Below, in pieces: positions 27,701 through 35,210 of a DNA stretch of 64,000 bases (positions within the stretch are counted from its first letter, which is position 1; every line of letters starts with the position of its first letter). A model generated the notes under the pieces. The model ran no database searches, was not told the origin of the DNA, and was given only the letters and a program-made list of their open reading frames with translations. The position numbers were made by a program, and so were the translations under genes. Location of the stretch: the NCBI GenBank assembly GCA_002708315.1, contig PANC01000007.1, positions 6,256 through 70,255 of the forward strand, in the 5' to 3' direction. This stretch comes from Lentimicrobiaceae bacterium (lineage in GTDB: Bacteria; Bacteroidota; Bacteroidia; Bacteroidales; F082).

Positions 27701-28831
27701 ACTTAGCTGCCAATCTTCATTTACATAAACAATTCCAGGTATCTCAAATCCAAATTCTATTATTTTTTCTTCCACATGATGAGTTAGAGAATAATCATCA
27801 GTCTCATCCATATCAATGATCTTTTTACCAAGCGTCAATATTATGTCTAATACCGAAGAAGTGTGTTCCTTTCTGAGTTTTTGACAAAAATCAAAAATAT
27901 TATCAATGAAGCTTATCAATTCATTTTTATTTATTTCTTCAACGGTATCCTGAAGCATGGTATTTAGATTCCATATAATTCGTTCCCTGTGACCTACCAT
28001 GCCATCTATATTTAGTAAGTAGAAGCTATAGTAGAATTTTTCAATAAAAGGATCAAATAGGGAAACAGAATCGGAAAATTTAATGGCAATATTATCATAA
28101 TCTGGTATTTCAGTGATTAGCTCATCCCATGCTGTAATATTTATGAGTTTGGTTTTTAATTCACTAAACCATGGTTTTCCTAATGCTTTTGTGATAACCT
28201 TCTTCTTGGTTGTTATAACCTTATCTTGTGTGTTAAGCCAACTTTCAATATTTGATGTTTCTTCCCAATATTCGAGAGTTATTCTATAAATTTCTTTATT
28301 GGTGTCTAATATTTTAAGGTTATATTTATCAACATTGATAATATCCTTAAGATATTTATTAAAATATTTGGATGCTCTTATGAAACTTAGAGGATTCTTA
28401 CTTAATCCTGATTGTATTGAAGTAAAACATAATTCTATGAGTTTTGAGTAATCTTTATCTTCATTACTTAGCTTCTCGATAAACTCCAGAAGAGTTCTTA
28501 TAACCATTACATGGATTTCATCGGTTTTCTCATCCAGTAATATATTAGTTAATAGCTCAACAGGCACCTTAAATGCATTCTTTGAGGCAGTTAGACCTAT
28601 ATAAAACCAATAATCGGTCAATATTATCTTCCTTAACTCTTCTGATACAAATTTTTTATTTGAAAATGGATGTTGATATTCTATTATGCAATCGTTTGCA
28701 CGCTTATTTATTCCAAAGTACTTTTTTGACAGATTTATAAAGGTTTGATAATCAGACTTTAAAATTATATCCTTATATCTTGTTTCTGCGAGATTTGCCT
28801 CAAGTGCTTTTGATTTGAATTTTTCTGTCAT
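24713..28831 (-). CDS. Dikinase-like protein: PPDK ATP-grasp plus phosphohistidine domain, no PEP barrel
   Basis: A 1372-residue protein. Residues ~861-1225 are a pyruvate phosphate dikinase/PEP synthase ATP-grasp domain (FLGSKAYHLKVLRIAGFPIPPGF, LLLSVRSGTAISMPGAMDT, SGTGVIFTQDPT, GEDIVAGLV, QEVEFTFE). Residues ~1240-1350 are the swivelling phosphohistidine domain with LTGKGGATSHAAVTAVRLGK; the phospho-acceptor would be His1304. The chain ends there, without the PEP/pyruvate-binding TIM barrel of PpsA or PPDK. The first ~850 residues are helical and match nothing I recognise. It should therefore use ATP to phosphorylate its own His and pass the group to an unknown acceptor, as glucan water dikinase and rifampin phosphotransferase do. 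It is divergent from gapA. Confidence 0.85.
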   Translation of the reverse strand: MTEKFKSKALEANLAETRYKDIILKSDYQTFINLSKKYFGINKRANDCIIEYQHPFSNKKFVSEELRKIILTDYWFYIGLTASKNAFKVPVELLTNILLDEKTDEIHVMVIRTLLEFIEKLSNEDKDYSKLIELCFTSIQSGLSKNPLSFIRASKYFNKYLKDIINVDKYNLKILDTNKEIYRITLEYWEETSNIESWLNTQDKVITTKKKVITKALGKPWFSELKTKLINITAWDELITEIPDYDNIAIKFSDSVSLFDPFIEKFYYSFYLLNIDGMVGHRERIIWNLNTMLQDTVEEINKNELISFIDNIFDFCQKLRKEHTSSVLDIILTLGKKIIDMDETDDYSLTHHVEEKIIEFGFEIPGIVYVNEDWQLSVNDSHIKNISVWLELIEYSQMEMESLLSVLIVNLQLGGIFLSDTDLFQREITKILNSNIAPFYKRVKQLTRIFPVYFNEIGAEGEIRKVTTSMDEISHRKDKLVHFLRKQVHTESNNTLIGLTKKIFIFWHGGNLDEISHMLPKNVYDDIDMKSEYYAPINKMVIEMCKLSSMKPDELLALGYDEFDLILSQVSKKNDRDIERLRDMNMLYAYLKEKYSFETVDIISVLSKYSYISETDIIKFKGALDKDDFGTSLRLIYEFMNSLKEIIFNEEPSQGWENIYHKRHIAIGIPSMYGTYREQKFEALGLTFRLENIATRLMEKVVEKINLSYISAKTLTDIYDILEFFREGLELDGITSQSFNSNLLMLKYSLRSQSLSFDQYINIFQFLAEDVKRTIIKYFLRSYEIPLRIVIPQLFDRNDELTNEAKVNLVNKVSEEFYRDVIAEAFLMQPLDNFIAKILDSLRAMADNIKPSMIKEVMSYNSDLVIARLGGANPQVDNQVFLGSKAYHLKVLRIAGFPIPPGFVLTTEVFRKHKAIFEHPELRDEIYELIRDRLHRIEVVSKKEFGNPKNPLLLSVRSGTAISMPGAMDTILNVGMNDKITETLSKKPKFAWSAWDSYRRLLQSWGMAFGMSRDDFDDIMEIHKVKFNVDHKTNFSPDNMKEIAFAYKATLYDNNIEFEEDVFNQLIISTNFVFESWSSERAKAYREHLEIADDWGTAVIIQEMIFGNMHDKSGTGVIFTQDPTKDIQGVSLYGDYTFRSQGEDIVAGLVKPSPVSKNQTSAIGNNDSLEEMCPAIYNRLNEMAIEMTENLGYSPQEVEFTFESDNPKDLYILQIRNQDMASRESINIFKSSIDTMELVGRGIGVGGGAMNGRIAFDQEDILYLREKYKEDRIVLVRPDTVPDDIGMIFETDGLLTGKGGATSHAAVTAVRLGKTSVVNCTSLIVHEEEKRCELNDITLNSGDKISIDGNLGNVYKGNYPIETRQEYSEFKF

Positions 28832-28920
28832 ACTGCTTTTAAATACGGAAAATGATAGGCGATTTAGTTTAATTTTGTCTTAATAATAATGAGGTATATA
28901 TCACAATGGTAAAGATAAAA

Positions 28921-28928
28921 CAAAAATA
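28921..28928 (-). promoter_or_regulatory. -7 promoter element for the dikinase-like gene
   Basis: Minus-strand TATTTTTG matches TAnnTTTG, about 90 bases upstream of the start at 28831, within the 145-base divergent region shared with gapA. Confidence 0.4.
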
Positions 28929-28976
28929 ATAAGATAGAATATCTTTACTGATATGTATAAATAAATACAATTAGTT

Positions 28977-29984
28977 ATGAGTAAAATAAAAATTGGAATT
29001 AACGGTTTTGGACGCATTGGTCGAAATGTTTTTAAATTGGCAGAGGAACGGTCTAATATGGAAGTTGTGGGAATAAATGACCTAACTGACACAAAGACTC
29101 TCGCTCATCTTTTAAAATATGATTCAACTCAAGGTAAATTCCCTGGAGATGTTAGTTTTAATGAAAATAGTTTAATCGTAAACGGTAAAGAAATAAGAGT
29201 TACTGCTGAAAGATTACCAATTGATATTAAATGGGCCGAAACTCCTGATGTGGTTGTTGAGGCCACTGGTATTTTCAGATCAAAAGAAAGTAATAAGGGA
29301 GGATATGGTGATCACCTTAAAACAGGTGCTAAAAAGGTAATACTCACCGTTCCAGCAAAAGACCAGATTGACCGCATGATAGTTATAGGTGTTAATGATG
29401 ATGAATTACAGGATGATGACCAATGTGTTTCCAATGCATCATGTACAACTAACTGTCTTGCTCCAATAGCAAAAGTATTAAACGATAGGTTTGGTATTGA
29501 AAGTGGATTAATGACAACCATTCATGCTTATACAAATGATCAAAGTATTTTGGATGCACCACACTCTGATTTAAGAAGAGCACGCTCTGCCGCAGTTAGT
29601 CAAATACCAACTACTACCGGTGCTGCAAAAGCAGTAGGTATAGTTATTCCTGATTTAAATGGAAAAATGGATGGGATGGCAATACGTATACCTACACCAA
29701 CTGGTTCATTGGTTGATTTGGTTGCAAACCTAAAAACTGAAGCGTCAAAGGATGAGATAAATGCTGCAATGAAAGAGGCCGCAGAAGGACCAATGAAAGG
29801 AATTCTTGAATATCAAGAAGATCCAATAGTGAGCGTAGATATTATCCATAATACACATTCATCTATATACGACAAAGAAAGTTTGATGGTTCAGGGTAAA
29901 ACAGTAAAAGTATTATCATGGTATGATAACGAATGGGGTTACTCATGCCGTGTTGTGGACTTGATTGATTTATTCAATCTTTAA
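28977..29984 (+). CDS. gapA: Glyceraldehyde-3-phosphate dehydrogenase, type I
   Basis: The glycolytic NAD-dependent enzyme making 1,3-bisphosphoglycerate. The 335-residue chain has INGFGRIGRNVFK at the NAD site, Asp35 (GINDLTD) favouring NAD, the catalytic Cys156 in SNASCTTNCLAP, TTIHAYTNDQ with the paired His, and SWYDNEWGYSCRVVDLI at the end. Standard length. A terminator follows at 30033. It is divergent from the dikinase-like gene, which could place both in central carbon metabolism, but that is only positional evidence. Confidence 0.97.
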   Translation: MSKIKIGINGFGRIGRNVFKLAEERSNMEVVGINDLTDTKTLAHLLKYDSTQGKFPGDVSFNENSLIVNGKEIRVTAERLPIDIKWAETPDVVVEATGIFRSKESNKGGYGDHLKTGAKKVILTVPAKDQIDRMIVIGVNDDELQDDDQCVSNASCTTNCLAPIAKVLNDRFGIESGLMTTIHAYTNDQSILDAPHSDLRRARSAAVSQIPTTTGAAKAVGIVIPDLNGKMDGMAIRIPTPTGSLVDLVANLKTEASKDEINAAMKEAAEGPMKGILEYQEDPIVSVDIIHNTHSSIYDKESLMVQGKTVKVLSWYDNEWGYSCRVVDLIDLFNL

Positions 29985-30032
29985 GAATTAAGATTAATTA
30001 TAAGGAGTTGATTTATTTAATTTAGTTTGATG

Positions 30033-30073
30033 GTGAGCTAGGAGGTTTGAATATACCTCTAGCCCACTTTTTT
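30033..30073 (+). terminator. gapA terminator
   Basis: A long imperfect hairpin (left arm 30033-30046, right arm 30055-30067, one bulged G and one mismatch) followed by six T residues, 49 bases past the gapA stop. Confidence 0.8.
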
Positions 30074-30101
30074 GATAGCTATTAGTTAAATTTAATATTG
30101 A

Positions 30102-31154
30102 TTATGGATTTGCAATTATTCCGGTACTGCTATCTTTGTTCGCACCAGTTACAGAGGATAAACAGTTAACTAATTTAAGTTGTTTAAGAACTCCCATAAG
30201 GCCAAAGATAATCGCTTCTTTAAAGTCTATTATATTAGAGTTAGGTACAATAACTTTTGCATTAGTTTCTAATTGTAGCGATCTTACCAGAAATTTATTA
30301 TTAGCGCCTCCGCCGGTAATTAATATTTTTGATTTCTTATCGACAACGTATTTATTTGTTTGAAAGGCTATGTGCTTGCAAACTGTATACAATTTGTCCT
30401 CTATGGATGCTTTAAAATTATCTAGCATTGGTATAAAAGAACTTTGGACAAGTTGATTGCTAATACTTTTGGGATATTCCATATTATAGTATGGGTGATT
30501 ATTTAGCTGATCAAATAAAAGGGGATTTATTTTTCCTAGTTGCGCAAAGTTACCATCTTCATCGTATGGCTTACCCAGCTGTTGGCTTAGAAAGTTTAGT
30601 AGTTGGTTTGCTGGACATACATCAAACCCAACTCTTTTATCATCTTTTGTGAATGAAATATTTGCAATACCACCAACATTTAAACAATAATCGTAACTAT
30701 TAAATAGTAACTGGTCTCCAATTGGGACAAGTGGAGCACCTTGACCTCCATTTAAAATATCTTCAGTTCTAAAGTCAAAAATTGTTCTGACCCCAGTTTT
30801 ATTAGCTATTGCCTGCCCATTTCCTAACTGTAATGTATATCCGTTTTCAGGCGCATGAAAAACTGTATGACCATGAGATGAAATAATATTAGGCTCTATG
30901 TTTTTATCATTTATGAAATTTGATACCACTTTACCTATGTAGTTTCCAAAATCAATATCTAATTTTATCAGCTCTTCTGATCCAATACTTGTTGCATTGG
31001 CTAGAAGTAGTCTCCATTCTTCATCATAATAATGGGTTGTGGTATAAATAATTTCAAATTTCCATTCTTCAATAAAATAAAATTTGCAATATGCAATATC
31101 GATCCCATCAAGAGAACTACCAGACATTATACCTATAACTTTGAATTCCTCCAC
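30102..31154 (-). CDS. anmK: Anhydro-N-acetylmuramic acid kinase
   Basis: AnmK phosphorylates and opens 1,6-anhydro-MurNAc released during peptidoglycan turnover, giving MurNAc-6-phosphate for recycling. The 350-residue sequence starts with GIMSGSSLDGIDIAYC, then SHGHTVFH, DFRTEDILNGGQGAPLVPIGDQLLF, NVGGIANISF, CPANQLLNFL and ITGGGANNKFL, all family blocks of the ASKHA fold. It is 10 bases downstream of murF on the same strand, so cell-wall synthesis and recycling are in one operon. No MurQ etherase is nearby. Confidence 0.95.
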   Translation of the reverse strand: MEEFKVIGIMSGSSLDGIDIAYCKFYFIEEWKFEIIYTTTHYYDEEWRLLLANATSIGSEELIKLDIDFGNYIGKVVSNFINDKNIEPNIISSHGHTVFHAPENGYTLQLGNGQAIANKTGVRTIFDFRTEDILNGGQGAPLVPIGDQLLFNSYDYCLNVGGIANISFTKDDKRVGFDVCPANQLLNFLSQQLGKPYDEDGNFAQLGKINPLLFDQLNNHPYYNMEYPKSISNQLVQSSFIPMLDNFKASIEDKLYTVCKHIAFQTNKYVVDKKSKILITGGGANNKFLVRSLQLETNAKVIVPNSNIIDFKEAIIFGLMGVLKQLKLVNCLSSVTGANKDSSTGIIANP

Positions 31155-31164
31155 TGTTTATGGT

Positions 31165-32451
31165 TTAAAGCACTTGGATTATATCTTCCATTTTCATTCC
31201 CCTTGAGCCTTTGATGAGTATATTGGAGTTCTCAATCCTATTAGATTTAAGATATTTAATTACTTCGTTGGTAGTCTTAAATGTTTTAAAATGATTATTA
31301 GTTGTTTTAGCAAATTCCTTTCCCAAGAGAATAACATTACTAAAGTTACAGTGATTTAATTTGTTTACTATAGATTGATGTTCTTCTAATGCATACTCTC
31401 CAAGTTCAAACATATCTCCAAGTAGTATCCATGGACTTTTCAATTCACATTTTGCAAAACTTTCTATGGCTTCCTCCATACTAAAAGGATTAGCATTGTA
31501 GGCATCCAGAATTATTTTATTGGTTGATGTGCTAACTAGCTGTGATCTATTATTAGAAGATACGTAACCTTCAATGGCGGAGTTAATAACTTTATGATTA
31601 ATATTAAAATAAACACCTGCAGTAATTGCAGCTAATATGTTAGAAAAGTTGTAATCGCCATATATTCGACTATTACAATGTGTAACTAGTCCATTATTTC
31701 TCCACTCAATATTTAAATACGGAAAGGAATTAATTATCTTACCTTCCACATCGGCTCCATCACAACCATATGTTGATTTTTTCAAACCTTTAGCTAATTC
31801 TGCCAGCAGTTTATCATCATTATTGAGTAAAATACTACCATTCTTAGATTTTAGATAATTGTAAAGTTCATTTTTGGCAATAATTACTCCTTCATAAGAT
31901 CCGAAACCTTCTAGGTGAGCTTTTCCAATATTAGTAATTAAACCCAAGTCGGGTTTTGCCATTTCACAAAGTTTATTAATCTCACCAATGTGATTAGCCC
32001 CCATCTCAATAATTGCTATCTGTGTATCTTGTTTTATATTCAATAATGTTAATGGTACTCCTATGTGATTATTTAAATTACCACGAGTTGCTATTACTGA
32101 GTACTCATTTGAAAGCACTTCATATATTAGTTCTTTGGTAGTTGTTTTACCATTAGATCCTGTAATTCCTAATATGATTGCACTTGTGTTTATTCGGTGA
32201 TGGGTTGCCAATGCTTGCAGAGTCTCTAGAGCATTATCCACTAGAAAATAATTATTATTAATGCAATAGGCCTCATCATCAACTATGGCAAGGGAGGCAC
32301 CATTTTTAAGTGCAGTTCTTGCAAACTTGTTGCCGTCAAAATTTTCACCTGATAGACTAAAAAAAATTTTACCGGTTAATTCCTCACGTGTATCAGTGGA
32401 TACACCATCTGAATTGAGGAAATGATCATATAAATCTTTGATTTCTTTCAT
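31165..32451 (-). CDS. murF: UDP-N-acetylmuramoyl-tripeptide--D-alanyl-D-alanine ligase
   Basis: MurF joins D-Ala-D-Ala to the UDP-MurNAc tripeptide, the last cytoplasmic peptidoglycan step. The 428-residue chain has STDTREELTGKIFFSLSGENFDG (substrate domain), ILGITGSNGKTTTKELI (ATP site), EMGANHIGEI and LDAYNANPFSMEEAIESF. The start codon lies immediately after the T-run of a terminator hairpin (32452-32481), leaving no separate ribosome-binding region. anmK follows after 10 bases. Confidence 0.95.
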   Translation of the reverse strand: MKEIKDLYDHFLNSDGVSTDTREELTGKIFFSLSGENFDGNKFARTALKNGASLAIVDDEAYCINNNYFLVDNALETLQALATHHRINTSAIILGITGSNGKTTTKELIYEVLSNEYSVIATRGNLNNHIGVPLTLLNIKQDTQIAIIEMGANHIGEINKLCEMAKPDLGLITNIGKAHLEGFGSYEGVIIAKNELYNYLKSKNGSILLNNDDKLLAELAKGLKKSTYGCDGADVEGKIINSFPYLNIEWRNNGLVTHCNSRIYGDYNFSNILAAITAGVYFNINHKVINSAIEGYVSSNNRSQLVSTSTNKIILDAYNANPFSMEEAIESFAKCELKSPWILLGDMFELGEYALEEHQSIVNKLNHCNFSNVILLGKEFAKTTNNHFKTFKTTNEVIKYLKSNRIENSNILIKGSRGMKMEDIIQVL

Positions 32452-32481
32452 AAAAAAACCCCGCTCTGTTGAGAACGGGGT
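32452..32481 (-). terminator. Terminator after gldJ, abutting the murF start
   Basis: Minus strand: ACCCCG / CGGGGT arms with an inner CTC/GAG pairing, followed by seven T residues that end at the base before the murF ATG. It ends the porP/sprF-gldJ transcript about 30 bases after the gldJ stop. Confidence 0.85.
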
Positions 32482-32507
32482 AAAATTACTTCTTTTTGAT
32501 GTATTTA

Positions 32508-34019
32508 CTAATATCCTCTTCCCGGAATTGGGCTACCAACTCTAATCATAGCACATCTGAATCCAATTGTTGAGGCAGATTCATCTTCATTTAAAAACCT
32601 TCTTGTTCCTGGGCTTAGGTAATAAACACCATCGTCCCATGAACCACCTTTTATAACCCTTGCTTTATCGCTTATAAGTGTTGTTACCCCGTAATCATAC
32701 ATATTGTCACTTCCTGAAGCCATATTTTCTTCCCCATCTAACCAGCTGGATAGAATTGAAGACTCGTAATCACCATCACGGTAATTAACATTGTTGGCCT
32801 TTCGGTAGTTTTTTCTTGATGCTGCTTCTTCTGAAGTAATTTCCACTTCTCTTATTCTCCCAAGACTATCTTTCTCAGCAATGCTTCCATCCATATCTTT
32901 TAACTTATTCTTGAATACATTTCCACGATAGGGGTTAAAGTCACTAACAAATTCAGGAGTCATAGGTCTATAAACATCAAGAACCCATTCGCTAACATTA
33001 CCAGCCATGTTATATATTCCATAATCATTTGGCCAATATGAACCAACAGGAGCAGGAATACTAGCACCATCATTTAAATTGCCAGCAACTCCCATGTAGT
33101 CTCCAGCGCCTCTTTTGAAGTTGGCAACGAAGCTTCCATAATATTTTGTTTCATCTGTTCTTACACCATCACCATTCCACGGGTATGTTCTTCTTTCAAC
33201 CACTCTGTTATAGAGAGTATTGCCTATAAGTCCAAGTGCTGCATATTCCCATTCTGCCTCTGTGGGCAATCTGTAATTGGGAAGTAAAATGCCATCTTCA
33301 AATCGAACATTACGCACCCCTGTACCATTTGGGTCTAAATCTTGTTTCCCTTCTTTTACAAGGCCTTCATATTGGCCAGCTAGGTAAGCATCCGTATTAA
33401 AATTATTTTCGTCTTTTTGGTCTGGATCAAAGTCTAAAATTCCTGCTTCAATAAGAAGACCTTCATTTACGCGGTCGCTTCTCCATGATGCATAATCATT
33501 TGCTTGAACCCAACTAACACCAACAACTGGGTAGTTTTGGTAAGATGGATGACGCAGGTAAGTTTGAACTAATGGCTCATTATAGGCAAGTCTGTCTCTC
33601 CAGACTAGTGTATCAGGAAATGCGTTTTGGATAACCATAGGATAGCTCTCGCCATAAACCCTGTTTAGCCAATATATGTATTCTAGATAAGCTAAATTGC
33701 TAACTTCTGTTTGGTCCATATAGAAGCTACTAACAGTAACTTTTCTAGGAATATTATCCCACTCGTAAAACGGTGTTTCGTTGGTGGCTCCCATTGTGAA
33801 TGTACCACCTTCGATTAAGACTAATCCAGGTCCTGTTATTTGTTCGGCAGCTTGGGAGACTTCAAAACCTCCATTTTCGGGGTTATTGTACTCCCAACCG
33901 GTAGTATTTGATCTCTCGTTGCTCTTACATGATGTAACTAAAACAGCTAATACTGCTAGAGCTGAGATTAGTATAGGCCACTTTGAATTTTTAAACATTT
34001 TGAATGTATTTGGTTTCAT
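32508..34019 (-). CDS. gldJ: Gliding motility/T9SS lipoprotein GldJ
   Basis: A lipoprotein (lipobox VLVTSC, Cys31) with a formylglycine-generating-enzyme-like (SUMF1) domain: GGTFTMGATNETP, DQTEVSNLAYLEYIYWLNR, YPVVGVSWVQANDYASWR, YRLPTEAEWEYAAL, NMAGNVSEWVLDVYRP and the closing RVIKGGSWDDGVYYLSPGTRRFLNED. In GldJ and GldK the fold is structural, not enzymatic; GldJ supports the PorKLMN/GldKLMN export machinery. I prefer GldJ over the related GldK because of length (503 residues), the C-terminal STIGFRCAMIRVGSP block, and the position beside porU and porV, as in flavobacteria. GldL, GldM and GldN are not in the window. Confidence 0.82.
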   Translation of the reverse strand: MKPNTFKMFKNSKWPILISALAVLAVLVTSCKSNERSNTTGWEYNNPENGGFEVSQAAEQITGPGLVLIEGGTFTMGATNETPFYEWDNIPRKVTVSSFYMDQTEVSNLAYLEYIYWLNRVYGESYPMVIQNAFPDTLVWRDRLAYNEPLVQTYLRHPSYQNYPVVGVSWVQANDYASWRSDRVNEGLLIEAGILDFDPDQKDENNFNTDAYLAGQYEGLVKEGKQDLDPNGTGVRNVRFEDGILLPNYRLPTEAEWEYAALGLIGNTLYNRVVERRTYPWNGDGVRTDETKYYGSFVANFKRGAGDYMGVAGNLNDGASIPAPVGSYWPNDYGIYNMAGNVSEWVLDVYRPMTPEFVSDFNPYRGNVFKNKLKDMDGSIAEKDSLGRIREVEITSEEAASRKNYRKANNVNYRDGDYESSILSSWLDGEENMASGSDNMYDYGVTTLISDKARVIKGGSWDDGVYYLSPGTRRFLNEDESASTIGFRCAMIRVGSPIPGRGY

Positions 34020-34031
34020 ACTTCGTTATAA

Positions 34032-35015
34032 CTAAAATGATGGTGATTTTATTGCCCTAATATGTTTTCTAGAGTTTTCTTTGTAGATGCAAAAATCCCA
34101 CGCAAATGAAATCTCATGAGCTCCTCCTGCAGTAGTTCCTACTTGAGAGACAGTAAAGTCATAGCTGTATCCAACGCGTAAGTTATTGTAAGTCAGTCCT
34201 AATAAGGCGACTACAGCATCTGGATTTTGAAAATTATGTCTAAACCATCCACCAACTACAAATGGATATTTATTGATATATAATCCAGCATTTAGCTGGT
34301 GAAAATTTTCTTGTTGCATGTATAGTACATTTGGAGAAATGAGTAAATCACCTCTACTTGATGCATTTATCATCGCACCGGCATTTACAGTAACTTTCAT
34401 AGGCAGCTTGCTATCGCTGTTCTGGTAAAATGATAGCGAAGGTTGCGTTAAATGGTCCACAGCTACACCTACAAAAAATAGATCACTATAACTCATAACG
34501 GCTCCTGCAGCAAAATCTACTACAGTAATATTGTCCTTGGTTGGGGGCGGCTCACCTGAGTTAGGGTCAATATTTCCAGTTGTTGGATCTATTTGACTTG
34601 CAAAAATGAACTTGTTCCAGTTTAGTTTTTCTTGATAGTAAGCGCCTTTTACTCCAAACCTGATATTAATGGAGTTACTTACTGTTAAGTTATATGAATA
34701 AAAAAGTGCTGCTGACGTTCGCACTAGCCCACCATCGCCTTGAGCATCATTCATAACCAATAATCCAAAACCACTATTTATGCTTGGAAGGCTTTGATCA
34801 TAGCTTGCATTATAAGTAACATATGCGTTTGCTAGAGATGGATACTGATTACGATAATTCAACCCTAGACGACCACAATCCACAGAGCCCGCATAGGCTG
34901 GGTTAAGATAAAGAGGGTTCGCATAAAACTGCGAAAACTCAGGATCTTGAGCCTTTACTGCCGTGCAGGTTATAACTGCTAAAAATAATATTATGACGTA
35001 ATTTACCGTCCTCAT
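34032..35015 (-). CDS. PorP/SprF-family T9SS outer-membrane protein
   Basis: A 327-residue barrel with a signal peptide (cleavage near VKAQ, residue 23) and the PorP/SprF opening DPEFSQFYANPLYLNPAYAG, followed by GRLGLNYRNQYPSL and INSGFGLLVMNDAQGDGG. Family members help attach or secrete specific T9SS cargo, and genomes carry many paralogues, often beside their cargo; here the neighbour is gldJ, 12 bases downstream. It diverges from porU across 195 bases. Confidence 0.92.
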   Translation of the reverse strand: MRTVNYVIILFLAVITCTAVKAQDPEFSQFYANPLYLNPAYAGSVDCGRLGLNYRNQYPSLANAYVTYNASYDQSLPSINSGFGLLVMNDAQGDGGLVRTSAALFYSYNLTVSNSINIRFGVKGAYYQEKLNWNKFIFASQIDPTTGNIDPNSGEPPPTKDNITVVDFAAGAVMSYSDLFFVGVAVDHLTQPSLSFYQNSDSKLPMKVTVNAGAMINASSRGDLLISPNVLYMQQENFHQLNAGLYINKYPFVVGGWFRHNFQNPDAVVALLGLTYNNLRVGYSYDFTVSQVGTTAGGAHEISFAWDFCIYKENSRKHIRAIKSPSF

Positions 35016-35124
35016 TATTTAATATTCTTCGGTTATGATTTTCAAGCCCACAATTATACAATCTTTTTCGTTAATATAATAGGAGAGTGATGATTTTTTT
35101 AAATCTTACAGAGTATTCTACTAA

Positions 35125-35146
35125 GTGCAAAATAAATATCTTGCAC
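35125..35146. repeat. Inverted repeat in the porP/sprF - porU divergent region
   Basis: GTGCAA and TTGCAC arms (perfect 6-base inversion) separated by 10 AT-rich bases, centred 75 bases upstream of the porU start. It could be an operator for both divergent genes; no known regulator motif was matched. Confidence 0.5.
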
Positions 35147-35210
35147 CATCGTTATGATTATCGAGAATTGTATTTTTCTCGCTTATTATTTGACATCAAA
35201 TCTTTTCAAT

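Noticed and set aside
24713-28831. Phosphoenolpyruvate synthase or pyruvate phosphate dikinase
   Set aside because: The ATP-grasp and phosphohistidine domains are there, but the chain stops 68 residues after the His and has no PEP/pyruvate barrel.
32508-34019. Formylglycine-generating enzyme (sulfatase maturation)
   Set aside because: The SUMF1-like fold is present, but the lipobox, the GldJ-type C-terminus and the T9SS neighbours indicate a structural secretion lipoprotein.
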